DNA of 6,831 nt from positions 1 through 6,831 of the forward strand of contig DGBH01000025.1 of assembly GCA_002384205.1 (NCBI GenBank). The letters run 5' to 3'. The DNA is from Bacteroidetes bacterium UBA4009 (GTDB lineage: Bacteria; Bacteroidota; Bacteroidia; NS11-12g; UBA9320). Below are positions 3,883 to 6,831 of this stretch, one piece after another. The position numbers were made by a program, and so were the translations under genes. The notes under the pieces were generated by a model. It made no database searches, was not told where the DNA came from, and was given only the letters and a program-made list of their open reading frames with translations. The first letter of the stretch is position 1; each line of letters starts with the position of its first letter.

Positions 3883-6258
3883 ATGCAAAAAGTACTTGGA
3901 ATTTTATCATTGATTATTGGGCTAGGCTTAGTTTATTTTTTTAACAACTCACATACCATAGGAGGGAAACCTATTCCGCCTATAGGTAAACTGTTAAATC
4001 CTTATACCGGAGCATGGCAAAACTCCGAAAATAGCAAGAATTATTCAGACTTTAAGCTTACAAGTGAACTTATTAAGGAAGAGGTTACTATCGTTTTTGA
4101 CGACAGAATGGTCCCTCATATTTATGCAAAAAATTTAGAAGACGCAATGTTTGCACAAGGCTATGTAGAAGCCTATCATCGGCTATTTCAAATGGATATT
4201 TCTACCCGCTCTCCAGACGGTAAACTAGCTGAAATTCTCGGACCTAATCTGGTAGAGTATGATAAGAAACAACGTAGATTAGGACTTGGTTTTGCAGCAG
4301 ATAATGCACTTAAAGGATGGGATAACTTTCCTGAAGAACTAAAAAATGTGAATGCATATACTGCTGGTGTTAACCATTTTATAGATAACTTAGCTCCTAA
4401 AGATTATCCAATAGAATACAAACTCTTAGATTTTAAGCCAAGTACGTGGTCCAATAGACATTCTGCGTTGCTGCTTAAGGCAATGACCCAAACATTGGCC
4501 GATTATGAGAATGATATTGAAATGAGCAATGCACTCCGCGTATTTGGGAAAGAAGATTTCAAGTTGATCTATCCGGATAGGAATCCGAAAGACATTCCAA
4601 TAGCCGAAGGACCATATGCTGACGCTGAACGAAGCAAAGATTCCTATCAAGGGGTGGTTTCTAGTCTTAATTTACCCAGCATACAACGGCCTCGGTCTCC
4701 AGATGGAGTTGGCAGCAATAACTGGGCGGTGAGTGGCGCTAAAAGTGCTACAGGTTTACCCATGCTTGCCAATGATCCACATCTAGGATTGAGCCTGCCA
4801 TCAGTGTGGTATGAGATAGCTATTACAACTCCCGAATTTTCTGCACAAGGAGTGACCTTACTTGGAATGCCCGGAATTATGATTGGGTTTAACGAAAACA
4901 TAGCATGGGGTGAGACGAATGTTGGTCATGATGTTTCAGACTACTACACGATAAAATGGACCGATAAAAGTAAAACCAGTTATATGCTAGACGGTCAACT
5001 AAAAAAGGCGGATCTTAAAATAGAAAAGATCTTAGTTAAAGGCGAGAAGGTGGTTTACGATACTGTTAGGTACACTGTTTGGGGTCCAGTAGTGGATGAT
5101 AAAGCCAACTTAGCCCTCCGTTGGATAGCGCATGATGCGGCACCTACACCTGAGTTTATGGCTTTTGTAAATGGAATGCAATGTGATAATTATGACGATT
5201 ATTTGAAATCTACTGCGGCATTTTATGCGCCTGCACAAAACTTTATTTATGCAGATAATAAAAATGAAATAGGGATACGTATAAATGGCTCCCTACCTAT
5301 AAAAAAATATATGCAAGGCGTTACCATTAGCGATGGTTCCAGTTCTGAGAATGGATGGTCAGGTTTTATACCACGCTACGCCAATCCACAAGAACGTAAT
5401 CCAAAAAGAGGGTATGTTAGCAGTGCAAACCAATACAGTGCGAGTGAGTATTACCCTTATTATTATAACGGAAATTTTGAACCTTATAGAGGCAGAACAG
5501 TACATAAGTATCTAGCCAATAAAGAGGTCGTGGACTTAACCTATATGAAAGCCATGCAAAACAGTACGTATAGCATGTTGGCAGATGAGGCTCTTGCTGT
5601 TATGCTGCCAAGACTCAACGCAGAAAGTGCTATGCATGCCTATGCTAAGGAATTAGCTAAGTGGGATTATCATTATGATGCTTCTTCTGTAGCGGCAGTT
5701 TTGTTTGACCGGTGGTTCAGTACTTTTCATGAAATGCTGTGGGATGAAGCATATGCACAAAATAAAAAAGTTGCTCTTCCCGAACCTGACTATTGGGTTA
5801 CGGTTAATATGATTGAAAGACAAAGGTCGAGTAAGTTTTACGATGTAGTATCCACTTCAAAAGTAGAATCCTTAGACGATCTAATAAATCAATCGTTTAG
5901 GGTTGTAATGGGGTTAGATAGAATCACATTGAGTAAGTCTAAGAACGCTCAAATACTGCATCTTACTCGTTTACCTGCATTCTCAGAAATGGAACTAGTC
6001 TTGGGCGGAACTAAGTACAGTTTGAATGCGATGCAACAGAAGTTTGGACCTAGTTGGCGGATGATTGTATTGTTGGGCAAGACCCCAGAAGCGTATGGAA
6101 CATATCCTGGAGGCCAAAGTGGGAACCCAGCAAGTCCTTTCTATAAAAATCGTATATCCACCTGGGCAAAAGGAGAGTATGACAAACTTGTCTTAGTTCG
6201 AAAATCTTCAGAAATATCTAAATCACTTTTTACCATTAGCATAAACCATGAAAAATAG
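3883..6258 (+). CDS. Penicillin acylase family (Ntn-hydrolase) protein, membrane-anchored or exported
   Basis: This 791-residue protein belongs to the penicillin/cephalosporin/AHL acylase family, which cleaves amides after self-processing into two chains. An N-terminal hydrophobic segment at 4-20 is a signal anchor or signal peptide. The alpha-chain region, about 65-240, has AYHRLFQMD at 97-105 and GKLAEILG at 113-120. A spacer of about 240-277 precedes the expected cut G277/S278, where S278 becomes the N-terminal nucleophile in GSNNWAVSG. H300 in NDPHLGL falls at beta-chain position 23 and V347 in GETNVGHD at position 70. N453 in AQNFIYAD is the likely oxyanion Asn. YPGGQSGNPASPFY near 744-757 is the usual C-terminal motif. 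His at beta-23 and Val at beta-70 match cephalosporin and AHL acylases more than E. coli penicillin G acylase, which has Gln and Ala; the substrate remains unknown. The start at 3883 is needed for the signal segment. The 3' end overlaps the next gene. Confidence 0.95.
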   Translation: MQKVLGILSLIIGLGLVYFFNNSHTIGGKPIPPIGKLLNPYTGAWQNSENSKNYSDFKLTSELIKEEVTIVFDDRMVPHIYAKNLEDAMFAQGYVEAYHRLFQMDISTRSPDGKLAEILGPNLVEYDKKQRRLGLGFAADNALKGWDNFPEELKNVNAYTAGVNHFIDNLAPKDYPIEYKLLDFKPSTWSNRHSALLLKAMTQTLADYENDIEMSNALRVFGKEDFKLIYPDRNPKDIPIAEGPYADAERSKDSYQGVVSSLNLPSIQRPRSPDGVGSNNWAVSGAKSATGLPMLANDPHLGLSLPSVWYEIAITTPEFSAQGVTLLGMPGIMIGFNENIAWGETNVGHDVSDYYTIKWTDKSKTSYMLDGQLKKADLKIEKILVKGEKVVYDTVRYTVWGPVVDDKANLALRWIAHDAAPTPEFMAFVNGMQCDNYDDYLKSTAAFYAPAQNFIYADNKNEIGIRINGSLPIKKYMQGVTISDGSSSENGWSGFIPRYANPQERNPKRGYVSSANQYSASEYYPYYYNGNFEPYRGRTVHKYLANKEVVDLTYMKAMQNSTYSMLADEALAVMLPRLNAESAMHAYAKELAKWDYHYDASSVAAVLFDRWFSTFHEMLWDEAYAQNKKVALPEPDYWVTVNMIERQRSSKFYDVVSTSKVESLDDLINQSFRVVMGLDRITLSKSKNAQILHLTRLPAFSEMELVLGGTKYSLNAMQQKFGPSWRMIVLLGKTPEAYGTYPGGQSGNPASPFYKNRISTWAKGEYDKLVLVRKSSEISKSLFTISINHEK

Positions 6259-6595
6259 TATTCTCTTAGTCTCCATATGTATACTAACTGCTGTGTGCTC
6301 ACTGGTTGCGCCTTGGTGGGTACTAGCGCCTATTTCCTTTTCAGTGATATACCTAGGTAAAATGAAATCAGCTGCGGGTTTTGGAATCCCTTTTCTAGCT
6401 GTATTTGGTACTTGGCTGATAGCTATTTACCTCAATGATCATGGTGTAGTGGCTGCATTAATGGGTAAGTTGCTTTTGCTGCCCAACTGGTCTACACCCA
6501 TTCTTAGCGCATGTATAGGCGGATTGGTAGCCGGATTTTTTGGGCTTTCGGGAGCATTGTTTAGCTATCGCAAGAAATCGTGGGTTAATGGGTAG
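6248..6595 (+). CDS. Small multi-pass membrane protein coupled to the acylase gene
   Basis: This 115-residue hydrophobic protein has three or four predicted membrane helices at about 4-20, 22-37, 45-62 and 83-106. The first two are separated by APWW, and the last is rich in Gly/Ala (IGGLVAGFFGLSGALF). The C-terminus is short and basic (SYRKKSWVNG). I do not recognise a named family, though small proteins of this shape beside penicillin-acylase genes are, to my recollection, common in Bacteroidota. Its ATG at 6248 lies inside the acylase gene, overlapping it by 11 bp in another frame, which points to co-transcription and translational coupling. A partner role for the acylase, or an independent membrane role, are both possible. 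It ends only 5 bp from the stop codon of the convergent gene, with no terminator between them. Confidence 0.82.
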   Translation: MKNSILLVSICILTAVCSLVAPWWVLAPISFSVIYLGKMKSAAGFGIPFLAVFGTWLIAIYLNDHGVVAALMGKLLLLPNWSTPILSACIGGLVAGFFGLSGALFSYRKKSWVNG

Positions 6596-6600
6596 TGAGT

Positions 6601-6831
6601 TTACTTGTGTAGTTTTTGAAGTGCTTCTTTGATGCTAAGTGGCTGCAATTCATTGTTTTCTACAAAAGAAATCACCCATGATGGATTTACATCGGCATAA
6701 CTACGAAGTGCACAGCCAATCGCTTGTTCAAAATTCATTTTAGTGCACGAAACGTACGAATTCGGGAATAAAGACGCTAAGAAAAGTAGTTGATCGCTTA
6801 GTTTTTTGGGGCATTTATAGCCACACGTATA
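6601..6831 (-). CDS. C-terminal part of a protein resembling AlkD-type DNA alkylation repair proteins (partial)
   Basis: The minus strand is open from the window edge to a TAA at 6603-6601, giving the last 76 residues; the other two minus-strand frames stop within the first 35 nt. The tail AIGCALRSYADVNPSWVISF, followed by LQPLSIKEALQKL, closely follows the C-terminal HEAT-like helices of AlkD-family proteins, which commonly read KAIGWALREYAKTNP...WV...LSPLSRKEALK. AlkD-type enzymes excise alkylated bases from DNA. Differences are GC in place of the usual GW, and a Cys-rich upstream part (CGYKC, SCTK) that does not look typical. Most of the gene lies outside the window, so catalytic residues cannot be checked. 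It could be a diverged or non-enzymatic HEAT-repeat homologue. It converges with the membrane-protein gene, 5 bp apart. Confidence 0.58.
   Translation of the reverse strand, partial: YTCGYKCPKKLSDQLLFLASLFPNSYVSCTKMNFEQAIGCALRSYADVNPSWVISFVENNELQPLSIKEALQKLHK

Noticed and set aside
4426..4901. Minus-strand open frames inside the acylase gene
   Set aside because: They lie opposite a well-supported coding frame with full family motifs and have no family resemblance or signals of their own.

Overview
The window looks like ordinary core or soft-core chromosome from a member of the Bacteroidota, probably Flavobacteriales-like. This rests on low GC content by eye, the absence of Shine-Dalgarno sequences before most starts, several TAnnTTTG-type -7 boxes, and gene families typical of that phylum: a short DgkA-type kinase, a long PhnA/YjdM protein, a TIGR03643/DUF2805 protein, a CBU_0592-family membrane protein and a membrane-anchored penicillin-acylase-family enzyme. 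The genus cannot be determined. No RNA gene, insertion sequence, CRISPR array, prophage gene or origin was found.

Layout. Minus strand, 32-415: a DgkA-family lipid kinase, possibly followed by the first codons of another minus-strand gene at 26-1. Plus strand, 520-1095: a PhnA/YjdM zinc-ribbon protein. It converges on a minus-strand enoyl-CoA hydratase/isomerase-family gene (1123-1890), and a strong A/T-rich inverted repeat lies between them. Plus strand, 2097-3134: a lipoprotein fusing MsrB and MsrA. Plus strand, 3249-3482: a small CBU_0592-type membrane protein, which converges on a minus-strand DUF2805 gene (3530-3802). Divergent from DUF2805 is a two-gene plus-strand unit, a penicillin/AHL-acylase-family N-terminal nucleophile hydrolase (3883-6258) overlapping by 11 bp a small multi-pass membrane protein (6248-6595). 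The right edge holds the 3' end of a minus-strand gene (6601 to beyond 6831) whose C-terminus resembles AlkD-type DNA alkylation repair proteins. All intergenic gaps are under 210 bp.

How the genes work together. Apart from the acylase/membrane-protein pair, nothing looks like one pathway. Strand changes are frequent and most genes seem to be single transcription units. A loose theme is envelope maintenance and damage repair: lipid kinase, envelope Msr lipoprotein, envelope acylase, and a possible DNA repair protein. That theme is inference.

I found no clear new multi-gene system. The points most worth checking are a D-to-N change at a normally conserved DgkA position, the loss of one catalytic Glu in the hydratase, the B-before-A lipidated Msr fusion, the Ser/His/Val/Asn set in the acylase with its coupled membrane partner, and a perfect hairpin plus T-tract over the probable acylase promoter.
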